This document shows positions 7,125 through 16,199 of a stretch of 40,992 bases of DNA, in pieces. The notes beneath the pieces were generated by a model. It was not told the origin of the DNA and made no database searches. It saw nothing but the letters and a program-made list of their open reading frames with translations. Source of the DNA: Oscillospiraceae bacterium (GTDB lineage Bacteria > Bacillota > Clostridia > Oscillospirales > Acutalibacteraceae); the NCBI GenBank assembly GCA_015066015.1, contig SVPE01000016.1:1-40992 (forward strand), written 5' to 3'. The position numbers and the translations under genes are program-made. The stretch's first letter is position 1, and each line of letters starts with the position of its first letter.

Positions 7125-7397
7125 TTATTTAACAGCGTTCTTGAGTGCTGCGCCTGCCTTGAATGAAGGAAGCTTTGCAGCTGCGATTTCGATAGCTTCG
7201 CCTGTCTTGGGGTTGTGACCTGTTCTTGCTGCTCTTTCCTTAACTTCGAATGTACCGAAGCCGATAAGTGCAACCTTTTCACCTGCTACAAGTGCTTCTT
7301 CGATTGAAGCAAGAACTGCTGCAACAGCCTTGTCTGCGTCCTTCTTTGAGATTTCAGCCTTAGCTGCAACTGCATTGATAAGTTCTGTTTTATTCAT
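7125..7397 (-). CDS. hup: histone-like DNA-binding protein HU
   Basis: A 90-aa protein of canonical HU length and sequence: [41 protein letters not shown] (the DNA-binding arm) and the terminal [14 protein letters not shown]. It bends and compacts DNA as a dimer. A strong GGAGGA ribosome site lies before the ATG and a terminator follows, both fitting a highly expressed nucleoid protein. The mazG-HU-rqcP order is common in Clostridia. Confidence 0.95.
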   Translation of the reverse strand: MNKTELINAVAAKAEISKKDADKAVAAVLASIEEALVAGEKVALIGFGTFEVKERAARTGHNPKTGEAIEIAAAKLPSFKAGAALKNAVK

Positions 7398-7442
7398 TTT
7401 TTGTGTCCTCCAAAAAATATTATATTTTCCACGAGCTTTTGC

Positions 7443-8249
7443 TCAATTGGATGCTAAATTGATTTTCGCCTGTTTCCAGAGTTCGTCAAGCTCTTCAATT
7501 GACTTTTCCTTCATATTGATTCCCTGCTCTTTTGCAAGTCGCTCAACCTCAAGGAAACGGGTGATAAATTTTTCATTCGATGCCGTAAGCGCAAGCTCGG
7601 GATCAACGTCGAGGAATCTTGAAACATTCACACAGGAGAAAAGCACGTCGCCCATCTCGTTTTCAATTTCCTTTTTTTCGCCCGACTGCATTGCTTCTCT
7701 GAGCTCTCTGATTTCACTTTCAAGAGCCTCAAGTGCACCGTCGATTTCGTCCCAGTCAAAGCCTGCCTTTCTGGCCTTGGACTGAATCTTTTCACTTCTC
7801 ATAAGAGCCGGAAGCTCTCTGGGGATTTTTTCCATTGCAGAGCCCTGGGTCTTCTGTCCCTTGCTCTTGCGCTTTATTGTGTCCCAGTTTCTGAGTACAT
7901 CATCGGTATTTTCAACATTGACATCACCGAAAACGTGAGGATGACGCTCTACAAGCTTCTTGCAGATGCCGTCGCACACATCGGAAAAGTTGAAGGAGCC
8001 CTCCTCCTCTTCCATACGGGCGTGAAATACAACCTGCAAAAGCACGTCGCCAAGCTCCTCCTGTAAAAGCTCCTTGTCCTTTTTATTGATAGCCTCAATT
8101 ACCTCGTAGGTCTCCTCAATAAAGCTGTTGCGGATGCTTTCGTGAGTCTGCTCTGCATCCCATGGACAGCCGCCCGGAGAGCGCAGATGCTCCATAATCT
8201 CAAGAAGATCGCCTATATCGTATTTGTCTTTAAAGTTAAAATTTACCAT
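7443..8249 (-). CDS. mazG: nucleoside triphosphate pyrophosphohydrolase MazG
   Basis: A 268-aa protein with two tandem MazG domains. The first has CPWDAEQTHESIRNSFIEETYEV and EELGDVLLQVVFHA, whose acidic residues bind Mg2+; the second has EIENEMGDVLFSCVNVSRFL. It hydrolyses NTPs to NMP and pyrophosphate as house-cleaning. ATG at 8249 is preferred because GAGG is 8 nt upstream; a TTG two codons earlier is too close to that site. It corresponds to the MazG part of Bacillus YabN and lacks the methylase domain of that protein. Confidence 0.92.
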   Translation of the reverse strand: MVNFNFKDKYDIGDLLEIMEHLRSPGGCPWDAEQTHESIRNSFIEETYEVIEAINKKDKELLQEELGDVLLQVVFHARMEEEEGSFNFSDVCDGICKKLVERHPHVFGDVNVENTDDVLRNWDTIKRKSKGQKTQGSAMEKIPRELPALMRSEKIQSKARKAGFDWDEIDGALEALESEIRELREAMQSGEKKEIENEMGDVLFSCVNVSRFLDVDPELALTASNEKFITRFLEVERLAKEQGINMKEKSIEELDELWKQAKINLASN

Positions 8250-8273
8250 ACTCAAAACCTCAATGCATTTATT

Positions 8274-10037
8274 CTACCCTAATAATTTAAATTTTGCAAG
8301 GATTTTTTCAATTTTTTCTCCTTTTGGGAGCATTTCCAGGTCATCTTTTACAATTCCTTTAATTATAAGCAACACAATTGCATAAACTGTTGCACCGCAA
8401 GCGATGGAAATCAGGCAGGAAAGCTTCGACGAAATGCCGATACTTCCCGTCAGAAGTTTGAAAACTCCCCATGCAGTACCGCCGCAGGCAACCGCCGCCA
8501 CAAAGGGCTTAAGGAAAACTGACACATAATCAAGGCGTATGTGTGTGCAGTGTAAAAGCTGAATAAGATTAAGTCCTGCCATAATTACATAGCAAAGTAC
8601 ACTTGCACCGGCAGCTCCGCGGATGTTGATTTCAGGCTTAGCTATCACAATGTAATTATAGACAAGCTTAGCCGCAGCACCTGCAAGGATGCTGATAATC
8701 GGAGCTTTTGTATTACCCAGCGCCTGAAGGATATTTGTAAGCGGAGATGCTATTGCAAAAAGGAACATAGCAAAGCCGTAGGTGCGCAGAAGAGGTGCCG
8801 CAACAGGCACAATTTCTGCCCTTGAGGAGTAAAGCAGCTCCAGTATCGGCTCACTGAGTGCCGCAATGCCGAAGCCTGCCGGAAGTGCAATAATCATAGC
8901 CACTCTCATTGCCGATTCGGTGGAAACTCTTATTCCCTTCATATCCTTTATTGCCCAGGCCTTGGAAATTACGGGAATTGCGCTGATTCCCAGAGTGAGC
9001 GTAATTGTCGGGATAAGGTTTTTTATGTTGATTACTGCGCCGTGAACACCGTAAAGGTAGGTTGAAATACCGCTTTCAAGGGTCTGTGAGGCTGAAAGAG
9101 CATCGGCGTACATGTTTTTTATTATTTCCCCGTTTTCCGCAAGAGCAAAGTTGAGTCTTGCACGGATAGTGAAATCGTCAATTATATTCGTAAGGTTAAG
9201 TATAACCGACGAAGCCGCAACGGGAATAGCTATTCTGAGAAGCTTGCCCGTAAGCTCCCTTGAGCTTTTTGCCTCAGGTGAATTTACCAGCTCCTCACGG
9301 GAATAGCCTGCACCCTTTCTTTTATAGAGGATGAAAAGGTAAATCCAGGATGCCATTGAGCCTGCAGTAACGCCAAAAATTGCAACGGCCGCAGCATAAG
9401 GGTAAAGGGCACTGAGTGCCGTTGACTCGTCGGTAACGGTTTTACCGAAAAATTCAAGCACTCCGTCAGCAGCATTCTCACGGTAATAACCGAGAGCCTT
9501 GGTCATAAACAGATATGCGCCGGCAAGACCTATAACCAGCTTAAAAACCGCCTCAACGACCTGAGACACACCTGTAGGTGTCATATTGTTGAGTCCTTCA
9601 TAGTAGCCTCTGTAGGCTGACATAAGACAGCAGAAAAGCACACAGGGTGCAATAACTATAATGCTGATGTAATTATCTGCCGCGCCGACCAGCCTTGAAT
9701 AGGGATAAGCTACGGCAACAAGCAGAAGTGTACAAACCAGACCTATACCCAGAAAGAGCTTTTTTGAAATAGCAAATATACGCTGTGCATCCTTTATTCT
9801 GCCGGTTTCGACATTCTGTGATACAAGGGCGGCAACCGCAACGGGAAGACCTGCCATAGAAATTGCATAAAGCGGCGTATAAACCGCATAAGCACCCGTA
9901 AAGTAGCCGTAGCCCTCGGCACCGATAAGATTTGTGAGGGGTATTTTATATATTGCACCGATAAGCTTTACAAACACCGTTGCAATTGCCAGGATACCCG
10001 CACCTGTAAGCAGAGATTGCTTTTTTCTTTCAGACAA
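8274..10037 (-). CDS. polysaccharide/lipid flippase, SpoVB/MurJ family (YabM-like)
   Basis: A 587-aa membrane protein with about 14 helices of the MOP (MATE-like) flippase superfamily: LLTGAGILAIATVFVKLIGAIYKIPLT at the start, AEGYGYFTGAYAVYTPLYAISMAGLPVAV in TM2, and SRAEIVPVAAPLLRTYG in the second half. The family moves lipid-linked cell-wall or cortex precursors. Placement directly before mazG matches yabM/spoVB-like genes in Bacillus. The precise substrate cannot be set from sequence. Confidence 0.85.
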   Translation of the reverse strand: MSERKKQSLLTGAGILAIATVFVKLIGAIYKIPLTNLIGAEGYGYFTGAYAVYTPLYAISMAGLPVAVAALVSQNVETGRIKDAQRIFAISKKLFLGIGLVCTLLLVAVAYPYSRLVGAADNYISIIVIAPCVLFCCLMSAYRGYYEGLNNMTPTGVSQVVEAVFKLVIGLAGAYLFMTKALGYYRENAADGVLEFFGKTVTDESTALSALYPYAAAVAIFGVTAGSMASWIYLFILYKRKGAGYSREELVNSPEAKSSRELTGKLLRIAIPVAASSVILNLTNIIDDFTIRARLNFALAENGEIIKNMYADALSASQTLESGISTYLYGVHGAVINIKNLIPTITLTLGISAIPVISKAWAIKDMKGIRVSTESAMRVAMIIALPAGFGIAALSEPILELLYSSRAEIVPVAAPLLRTYGFAMFLFAIASPLTNILQALGNTKAPIISILAGAAAKLVYNYIVIAKPEINIRGAAGASVLCYVIMAGLNLIQLLHCTHIRLDYVSVFLKPFVAAVACGGTAWGVFKLLTGSIGISSKLSCLISIACGATVYAIVLLIIKGIVKDDLEMLPKGEKIEKILAKFKLLG

Positions 10038-10080
10038 AACTTCCAGCTCCCATTACGTTATTTTTAGCTTTATCCGATGT

Positions 10081-10992
10081 TTATTGGATAAACTCCCCCA
10101 AAAGTGAGCCGTCAGGCATAAGACACCTGTCTATCGGTGTTACCTTGGCAAGCTTTTCTCTGAGCTCATCCGCGTTTTTAAAGTATTGACTGTCCCGCGC
10201 GACATGGTCAAGCAATTCTGTCGCGATATTTTTAAAAAGAGATACCTCGTAAGGATGTATGGAGTCGATTTTCATATCGGCGTTTCCGCTATACGGAAAG
10301 AGGTATCTGTCCTCACCCATTCTGACTCCCTTCCAAAGATAAAAGGTGTTTTCAACATCACTGTTTCTGTGATGGTAGTCCCTTATCATACGTCTGATAA
10401 AACGAAGGTCCCTTTTTGTAAAAAGCATCTTGCCGCCTTGAGTTATTCTCGACGAAACACTGACGTAAAGCTTGGTCATTGAGTAAGCCTCAAGAGGGTC
10501 TGTGATAACAGGATTCAACGCGTGAAGTCCTTCGATAATAATAATCTCATTTTCACTTGCTTTTATTCTTTCAAATCCGCTTCTTTCCTTGTTTTTGAAG
10601 CAAAATCTCGGCACATCGCTTTCACCTTCAGTCATAAGCTCTGAAAGGCAGGAGGAAATAAGCGGTACATCAAGAGCCTCCACCCTTTCGTAATCCACTG
10701 TGCCGTCCTCGAAGGTGTGAGGTATATCCCGAACAAGATAAAAATCATCAAGCGATATAACCGAAGCACATCTGCCTTCTTTTATAAGCTTTTCCTTTAA
10801 AAGTCTTGCCGTTGTGGTTTTTCCTGACGAGCTGGGACCTGCAAGCATAACAAGACTTCTGCCGTTATGCTTTAAGATTCCGGAGACTGCACTGTCAAGC
10901 TGAGTCTCATAGGCCTGCTCACACTGACGGATAAACTCTGCAGGCTCATCCTTTAAAAATCCGTTGATTCTTTCAATATCATAATTTGCCAT
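10081..10992 (-). CDS. uridine-kinase-like P-loop nucleoside kinase
   Basis: A 303-aa protein with a Walker A loop AGPSSSGKTTTAR (residues 51-63), the SLDDFYLVRD segment and a later IIIIEGLHALNP strand typical of uridine kinase/phosphoribulokinase folds. It lacks the N-terminal threonyl-tRNA-synthetase-like TGS part of many clostridial relatives. It probably phosphorylates uridine or cytidine, but the exact nucleoside is not proven. GAGGTG lies 5 nt before the ATG. It is 20 bp downstream of hemZ in the same direction, probably one operon. Confidence 0.8.
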   Translation of the reverse strand: MANYDIERINGFLKDEPAEFIRQCEQAYETQLDSAVSGILKHNGRSLVMLAGPSSSGKTTTARLLKEKLIKEGRCASVISLDDFYLVRDIPHTFEDGTVDYERVEALDVPLISSCLSELMTEGESDVPRFCFKNKERSGFERIKASENEIIIIEGLHALNPVITDPLEAYSMTKLYVSVSSRITQGGKMLFTKRDLRFIRRMIRDYHHRNSDVENTFYLWKGVRMGEDRYLFPYSGNADMKIDSIHPYEVSLFKNIATELLDHVARDSQYFKNADELREKLAKVTPIDRCLMPDGSLLGEFIQ

Positions 10993-11012
10993 TGAATCAC
11001 CTCAAAAGGTTA

Positions 11013-12473
11013 TTATATCCCTTCATAGAAAAGATATATCTGTTTTTTGCGTTTTATTATTTCATCAAATCCGCTTATATATTCGTATGGATATTTATAG
11101 TTAAAAATTCGTTCTATTTCATTTCCGCCGGGATTTTTCAGCTTGGTTACCGCACCTGCACCTACGGCAAGCACAGTATGACACTCCTCCATCATATATA
11201 CGTTGTAGAGACATTCATACTTATCCTTTGCCCAGCCTACATTTTCAAGGTTACCCAGACATTTACTCTGTCTGTACATATAGTATGGCTTATATCCGCT
11301 TTCGGTAAGCCTTTTCTGTGCAAGGGAGAGCATTTTGCTTGCAAGTATTCCCGAATTTGTTTCCCTGCCCTCTGTAACGATATTCGATGAGCGCTTGAGA
11401 GCCAAAGTATGTACGGTAATGTTTTCAGGCTCAAGAGAAAGTGTGGTTTCAAGTGTAGACGAAAAAGACTCCAGACTGTCAGTCGGAAGACCTGCAATAA
11501 GATCCATATTTATAAAGCCGAAGCCCTCATCCCTTGCAGCTTTCATTGCAGAAAGAGTTTCTTCGCTTGTATGGTTTCTGCCTATAACCTTAAGGACACC
11601 GTCGTTGAAGGTCTGGGGATTAATGCTGATTCTTTCGCAGCCGCAGTTTTTCATTATGCGGAATTTTTCCCTTGTCACACTGTCGGGACGACCTGCCTCA
11701 ATTGTGTATTCCCTTAAAGAAGAAAGGTCAAATTCTTCACTTACGGCATCGGTAACCTTCTTTAAAAGCTCCTCGGTAAGCGCGGTAGGCGTTCCGCCGC
11801 CGAAATACACGCTTTCTAATTTCAGTCCGAGCTCTTTTGCAATTCTGCCTGTTTCGGCAATTTCCTTTACAAGATATTCGGTATATTCGGGCATGAGCTT
11901 TTTCGCCTTGTCATTTGAATGAGAAATAAACGAGCAATAGCTGCAGCGCGTAGGACAAAAAGGAATTGAAACATAAAGCGAAAAGGATTTTTCACCGCTT
12001 GCATCTTCAATTATGGGCGCTTCCTTTTTTGACACCTCGTAAGCAAGGTTTGTTTTTTCTTCACTTACAAGAAGCTCTTTTATAAAATATTCCTTTGCTT
12101 TTTCATCGCCCATTGAAAGGCAGAGCTTACCCATAAGCTTTGCAGGCCTGACACCCGTAAGGATTCCCCAAGGCGGGGTATAGCCTGTCATTTCACTCAA
12201 AAGGGCAAACATGGCAAGAGCAATCTTTCTTTCAAAAAAGCTGTCCCTTGTATCATAAGAGGGTATATCAGCGTCGGAATATTCCCATACGACCGACTTT
12301 TCTTCACCCTTCAGACAAAGCACTGCAAAAACAGTATTTCCCTCAAGGCTCGTGAGCATATAATCCCCTTGCTCGGGTACGGAGAGACTCCGTTCAACAC
12401 CGTCGGGAAAAAACAGTCTGAGCAGGTTTTCAGTTTCGTAATTATAGCTGTGATAAAGATTTATAAGTTGCAT
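11013..12473 (-). CDS. hemZ: oxygen-independent coproporphyrinogen-III dehydrogenase HemZ
   Basis: A 486-aa radical-SAM enzyme. The cluster motif CPTRCSYCSF (about residues 172-181) holds the [4Fe-4S] and SAM. It is preceded by a roughly 150-aa N-terminal domain typical of HemZ and followed by YFGGGTPTAL and the HemN-like INPQTFND region. It would decarboxylate coproporphyrinogen III without oxygen, but no other haem-biosynthesis gene is nearby, so another porphyrin or haem-handling role is possible. Its ATG lies 1 nt after the MBL hydrolase stop codon, suggesting translational coupling. Confidence 0.85.
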   Translation of the reverse strand: MQLINLYHSYNYETENLLRLFFPDGVERSLSVPEQGDYMLTSLEGNTVFAVLCLKGEEKSVVWEYSDADIPSYDTRDSFFERKIALAMFALLSEMTGYTPPWGILTGVRPAKLMGKLCLSMGDEKAKEYFIKELLVSEEKTNLAYEVSKKEAPIIEDASGEKSFSLYVSIPFCPTRCSYCSFISHSNDKAKKLMPEYTEYLVKEIAETGRIAKELGLKLESVYFGGGTPTALTEELLKKVTDAVSEEFDLSSLREYTIEAGRPDSVTREKFRIMKNCGCERISINPQTFNDGVLKVIGRNHTSEETLSAMKAARDEGFGFINMDLIAGLPTDSLESFSSTLETTLSLEPENITVHTLALKRSSNIVTEGRETNSGILASKMLSLAQKRLTESGYKPYYMYRQSKCLGNLENVGWAKDKYECLYNVYMMEECHTVLAVGAGAVTKLKNPGGNEIERIFNYKYPYEYISGFDEIIKRKKQIYLFYEGI

Positions 12474-12474
12474 C

Positions 12475-13104
12475 TTAAAGTCCTTTCAGATAAGGGTTGT
12501 TCCCCTTCTCGTAAAAGAGAGTCGTTGCCCCTTCGTGTCCGGGGTAAACCTCGTAATCTGTCTCAAGAGAAATAATTCTGCGAAGGGAGTTTTCCATTTG
12601 CGTTACGCTGGAGGAAGGAAAATCCGTCCTGCCGATACTGTAGCTGAAAAGAGTATCTCCCGAAAACATTAAATCGTCTATAAGATAGCATACGCAACCG
12701 GGAGTGTGGCCCGGTGTGTGCATAACTCTGATTTTATATTCGCCGAAATCAAGCTCATCGCCGTCGGAAACAAGGATATCTGCCTTATCCTTATTCTGCG
12801 GTGTTCCGAAAAAACAGGCCAGTGATTCCCTTTCATCCCACAGACAAGCCTCGTCTGACTTATGAATCACAACCTCACCGCCGAAATTCTGCCGAAGAAG
12901 AGAAAGTCCGAGAATATGATCAAAATGACCGTGAGTCAGAAGAATGTAGCGAAGCTTTTCTATGCCCATATCCTTGAGCATGGCTTCAAGACGACCGCTG
13001 TAGCAGCCCGGGTCAACAACGAGGGCATCACCGCTTTTATCGTCAAGAAGTATATAACAGTTTGCCGCAAATGAAGGCGGAGTGAAAAGTTTGAGTTTAA
13101 GCAT
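12475..13104 (-). CDS. metallo-beta-lactamase-fold hydrolase (glyoxalase-II-like)
   Basis: A 209-aa protein with the zinc-binding LTHGHFDHILG motif (residues 57-67), HTPGHTPG (about 133-140), FSGDTLF, and a C-terminal YPGHEGATT that supplies the last His. This is the hydroxyacylglutathione hydrolase/YqgX branch, which hydrolyses thioesters such as S-lactoyl adducts. A GAGGTGA ribosome site precedes the ATG. It leads hemZ and the kinase gene; the palindromic element begins about 15 bp upstream of its start. Confidence 0.85.
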   Translation of the reverse strand: MLKLKLFTPPSFAANCYILLDDKSGDALVVDPGCYSGRLEAMLKDMGIEKLRYILLTHGHFDHILGLSLLRQNFGGEVVIHKSDEACLWDERESLACFFGTPQNKDKADILVSDGDELDFGEYKIRVMHTPGHTPGCVCYLIDDLMFSGDTLFSYSIGRTDFPSSSVTQMENSLRRIISLETDYEVYPGHEGATTLFYEKGNNPYLKGL

Positions 13105-13118
13105 AAAATCACCTCGTA

Positions 13119-13458
13119 AAATTCACAATGATTAATTGTCAGATTAAGTTCGTCATTCGTACAGTGTGTGAATCAACGGGTACGCGGGGAGGCGGACGCG
13201 CTGCAGGCGCGTCACACAGAGAAAATCCGCCTCCCCGCTCTTTCGCAAGCGGATTTTCTCTGTGCCTTTGGCTTTCCCGAAAGGAAAGCCAAAGCGCCTC
13301 CCCGCCTCATTAGCCTTCATTCCACACTCAACACTTTACAATTGACTCATTTACCGTTACCGGAAAGCTCACGCTGCAGACACTCCCTTTCACAAGAGCG
13401 TTAACTCACCCGCTACCGTATCATGCATTCCGTATTTATTTTGCACAATTGTGAATTT
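13119..13458. repeat. non-coding palindromic element bounded by 11-bp inverted repeats
   Basis: The gap between dtd and the MBL gene has AAATTCACAAT at 13119-13129 and its exact reverse complement at 13448-13458, the latter overlapping the dtd stop codon. Inside is a GC-rich cluster of nested palindromes in otherwise AT-rich intergenic DNA, then about 110 bp (13330-13440) in which I see nothing recognisable. No convincing ORF is present. The layout suggests a small non-autonomous element (MITE- or REP-like). Confidence 0.5.
13184..13305. repeat. four-way-junction palindrome cluster
   Basis: An outer 11-bp stem, GCGGGGAGGCG (13184-13194) with CGCCTCCCCGC (13295-13305), encloses three perfect hairpins packed almost without gaps. 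Hairpin 1 pairs 13195-13201 with 13207-13213 (7 bp). Hairpin 2 pairs 13215-13230 with 13249-13264 (16 bp). Hairpin 3 pairs 13266-13277 with 13283-13294 (12 bp). The left arm can alternatively pair with 13226-13238 over 13 bp, so two folds compete. Confidence 0.75.
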
Positions 13459-13912
13459 ATTTAAGCCATTCATCCGTATTCATCACAATTGTAACAGGTC
13501 CGTCGTTGAGAAGCTCGACCTTCATATCTGCGCCGAAAATACCCTTTTCAACATTTCTTACGCCGTTTTTCAGAAGCTCCTGACAGAACATTTCATAAAG
13601 TCTGTTTGCTCTTTCAGGCGGTGCCGACGGTATAAAGGAGGGTCTTCTGCCCTTTTTCATATCGGCACAAAGGGTAAACTGCGAGACCACAAGCACCTCA
13701 CCGTCGACCTGAGAAAGTGAAAGATTCATCTTGTCGTTTTCGTCAGTGAAAATGCGGATTTCCGCAACCTTTTTTGCAAGAAGCTGCATTTCCTTTTCCG
13801 TATCCTCCTGCATTACACCCAGAAGCACAAGAAAGCCTGTGCCTATCTGTCCCGTAATCTTTCCGTCAACGGTTACGCTTGCTTTTGTAACTCTCTGTAT
13901 TACTGCTTTCAT
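13457..13912 (-). CDS. dtd: D-aminoacyl-tRNA deacylase
   Basis: A 151-aa protein of exact family length. It carries the catalytic VVSQFTLCAD motif and the DGPVTIVMN motif (the GP dipeptide that gives D-chirality selection), plus the N-terminal MKAVIQRVTKASVTVDG. It frees D-amino acids mischarged onto tRNA. It follows rel in the same direction, about 85 bp away; in Bacillus the pair relA-dtd is likewise adjacent. The stop codon overlaps the end of the palindromic element. Confidence 0.95.
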   Translation of the reverse strand: MKAVIQRVTKASVTVDGKITGQIGTGFLVLLGVMQEDTEKEMQLLAKKVAEIRIFTDENDKMNLSLSQVDGEVLVVSQFTLCADMKKGRRPSFIPSAPPERANRLYEMFCQELLKNGVRNVEKGIFGADMKVELLNDGPVTIVMNTDEWLK

Positions 13913-13998
13913 AATAACTCCCTGATTTCAGAAAGCCCCGCAGACCTTAAGCATTTACTGAAATGCTGAGACGCCTGCAAGGCCTTTCAAAGCTTTGA

Positions 13999-16197
13999 TT
14001 ATAATCCTGATCTTTCCGTTGTGAGCACGCCTTTGATTTTACGCAGTTTCTCACATACGTTTTTAAGATGCTCGGCACCATTGACGGTGATTGTCATATA
14101 AATAGTGCTCCTGCCGTCAGTGCTGTCCTTAGTGAAAATTGAGTGAATCATAACGTGCATATTGGCAATTACTGCCGAAAGATCGGCAAGCATTCCTACT
14201 CTGTCCATACAGGTTACTGCAAGGGTTACTCTGTAGGAATTATTGACCTGCGTATCCCAGCGGGCATTTATCCATCTTTCAGGCTCTGCCGCCCCGGAGA
14301 TGTCCTTAGGCACATTCGTACACTTTTTCGTGTGAATAGAAACGCCGTGGCCTCTTGTGATGAAGCCTATGATTTCATCACCGGGAAGAGGATCGCAGCA
14401 ACGTGAAAACTTAACAAGACAGTTATCGATACCTTCAATAATGATGCCCTCAGCACTCTTGACTGTTTTGTGAGTCTGATTTGCCATAGGCTTAGGAATA
14501 ACTTCCTGCTTGGGCTGACTTTCCTTAACGATTTTCTGATACTCTTCCTTGATTCTCGGCAGAAGATTTGTAAGCACAACCCCACCGTAACCTATAGCAG
14601 CAAAGAAATCATCAAGGCTGTTACAGTGTTGTTTTTCGGCAAACTTCATAAGGAATTCTGCCATCTGCTTATCGGGGAGACTTATATTGTTGCGCCTGAA
14701 TTCCCGCTCAACCTCAGCCTTACCCTCTATGATATTTTCCTCACGCTTTTCCTTTTTGAACCAGGACTTGATTTTTGTTCTTGCCGATGAGGTTTTTGCA
14801 AGCTTTATCCAGTCACGGCTGGGACCCTTGTCACGTGAAGATGTCGTGAGAATTTCGATAATTTCACCGTTATTGATTTTATGGTCAAGGGTGGCAATTC
14901 TTCCGTCAACCTTGGCACCTATCATCTTGTTGCCAACGCCTGAGTGAATGTTATAGGCAAAGTCAATGATACACGAGCCCATAGGAAGACTTATAACGTC
15001 ACCCTTCGGAGTAAAGGCAAAGACCTCTTCGGGGATAAAGTCGGTCTTGATGGTTTTGACAATATCCTCAACGTCGTCGCTGTCCTGCTGATTTTCAAGC
15101 AGCTGTCTTATCCAGGAAAGACGCTCCTCAAATTTTGCCTTACCGCTCATTCCGAGCTTATATTTCCAGTGGGCTGCGATACCGTATTCGGCAGTGTGGT
15201 GCATTTCCCATGTTCTTATCTGCACCTCAAAGGGCACACCTGCCCTGCCGATAACGGTGGTGTGAAGCGACTGATACATATTGGGCTTGGGTGTTGAAAT
15301 GTAATCCTTGAATCTGCCGGGAATAGGATTATACATATCGTGGATTACACCAAGGCAGCAGTAACACTCGTAAACAGAATCCACAATAAGTCTTACTGCA
15401 TAAATGTCATATATTTCGTCAAAGGTTTTACCCTTCATATAGGTTTTTCTGTAAATACCGTGAACAGACTTGATACGTCCTTCAATATGGACATTAGGTA
15501 CCTCCTGTCTGACACGCTCAAGAATTTCGCTCTTCATACTTTCAAGGAATTTCTGTCGGGACTCAACCTGACTTTCAAGAGTTTCCGCAATTTCACTGTA
15601 AGCGACGGGGTCAATATAGCTGATTGCGAGGTCTTCAAGCTCTTCCTTGAAGGCACGGATACCGAGACGGTGAGCTATCGGAGCGTATATTTCAAGAGTC
15701 TCCCTTGCCTTATAGCGCCTCTTTTCCTCAGGCATATACATAAGCGTTCTCATATTGTGAACACGGTCTGCGAGCTTTATGATGATAACTCGGATATCCC
15801 TTGACATAGCAAGGAACATCTTACGGATGTTTTCGCTCTGCTGCTCCTCCTTACTTGCCGAAAGAGGAATCTGACCGAGCTTTGTTACTCCGTCTACAAG
15901 CTGTTCAATGTTTTCGCCGAACATAGCGCGGATTTCTTCTGCGGTGATTTCCGTATCCTCAACAACATCGTGAAGAAGAGCTGCACACACAGATTCGGCA
16001 TCCATGCCCATTTCAGCAAGTATCTTTGCAACGGCAATAGGATGGATGATATAGGGCTCACCCGAGCGTCTGCGCTGATTGGCATGAGCCTCGTTTGCAA
16101 TGGAATATGCCTTCCGGATTTTCTCTATATCTTCGGGTGAAAAAGTGTTTCTGTAATCCTCAATGAGCCTTTGATAGTCTCTTTCGTAGTCTTCCAT
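13999..16197 (-). CDS. rel: bifunctional (p)ppGpp synthetase/hydrolase Rel
   Basis: A 732-aa protein with all RelA/SpoT domains: HD hydrolase (HPIAVAKIL, catalytic HD at residues 76-77), synthetase (YDIYAVRLIVDSVYECY and GRFKDYISTPKPNMYQSLHT), TGS (about 390-450), helical and zinc-finger regions, and a C-terminal ACT domain. The RFKD motif marks a bifunctional enzyme rather than a synthetase-only RelA. It sets alarmone levels during amino-acid starvation. It starts 2 nt after the recJ stop, so the two are co-translated. Confidence 0.95.
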   Translation of the reverse strand: MEDYERDYQRLIEDYRNTFSPEDIEKIRKAYSIANEAHANQRRRSGEPYIIHPIAVAKILAEMGMDAESVCAALLHDVVEDTEITAEEIRAMFGENIEQLVDGVTKLGQIPLSASKEEQQSENIRKMFLAMSRDIRVIIIKLADRVHNMRTLMYMPEEKRRYKARETLEIYAPIAHRLGIRAFKEELEDLAISYIDPVAYSEIAETLESQVESRQKFLESMKSEILERVRQEVPNVHIEGRIKSVHGIYRKTYMKGKTFDEIYDIYAVRLIVDSVYECYCCLGVIHDMYNPIPGRFKDYISTPKPNMYQSLHTTVIGRAGVPFEVQIRTWEMHHTAEYGIAAHWKYKLGMSGKAKFEERLSWIRQLLENQQDSDDVEDIVKTIKTDFIPEEVFAFTPKGDVISLPMGSCIIDFAYNIHSGVGNKMIGAKVDGRIATLDHKINNGEIIEILTTSSRDKGPSRDWIKLAKTSSARTKIKSWFKKEKREENIIEGKAEVEREFRRNNISLPDKQMAEFLMKFAEKQHCNSLDDFFAAIGYGGVVLTNLLPRIKEEYQKIVKESQPKQEVIPKPMANQTHKTVKSAEGIIIEGIDNCLVKFSRCCDPLPGDEIIGFITRGHGVSIHTKKCTNVPKDISGAAEPERWINARWDTQVNNSYRVTLAVTCMDRVGMLADLSAVIANMHVMIHSIFTKDSTDGRSTIYMTITVNGAEHLKNVCEKLRKIKGVLTTERSGL

Positions 16198-16199
16198 TC

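Noticed and set aside
13128-13404. Plus-strand open frames across the dtd/MBL-hydrolase gap.
   Set aside because: They run through perfect palindromes, have low-complexity translations and no ribosome sites; they arise from the GC-rich repeats.
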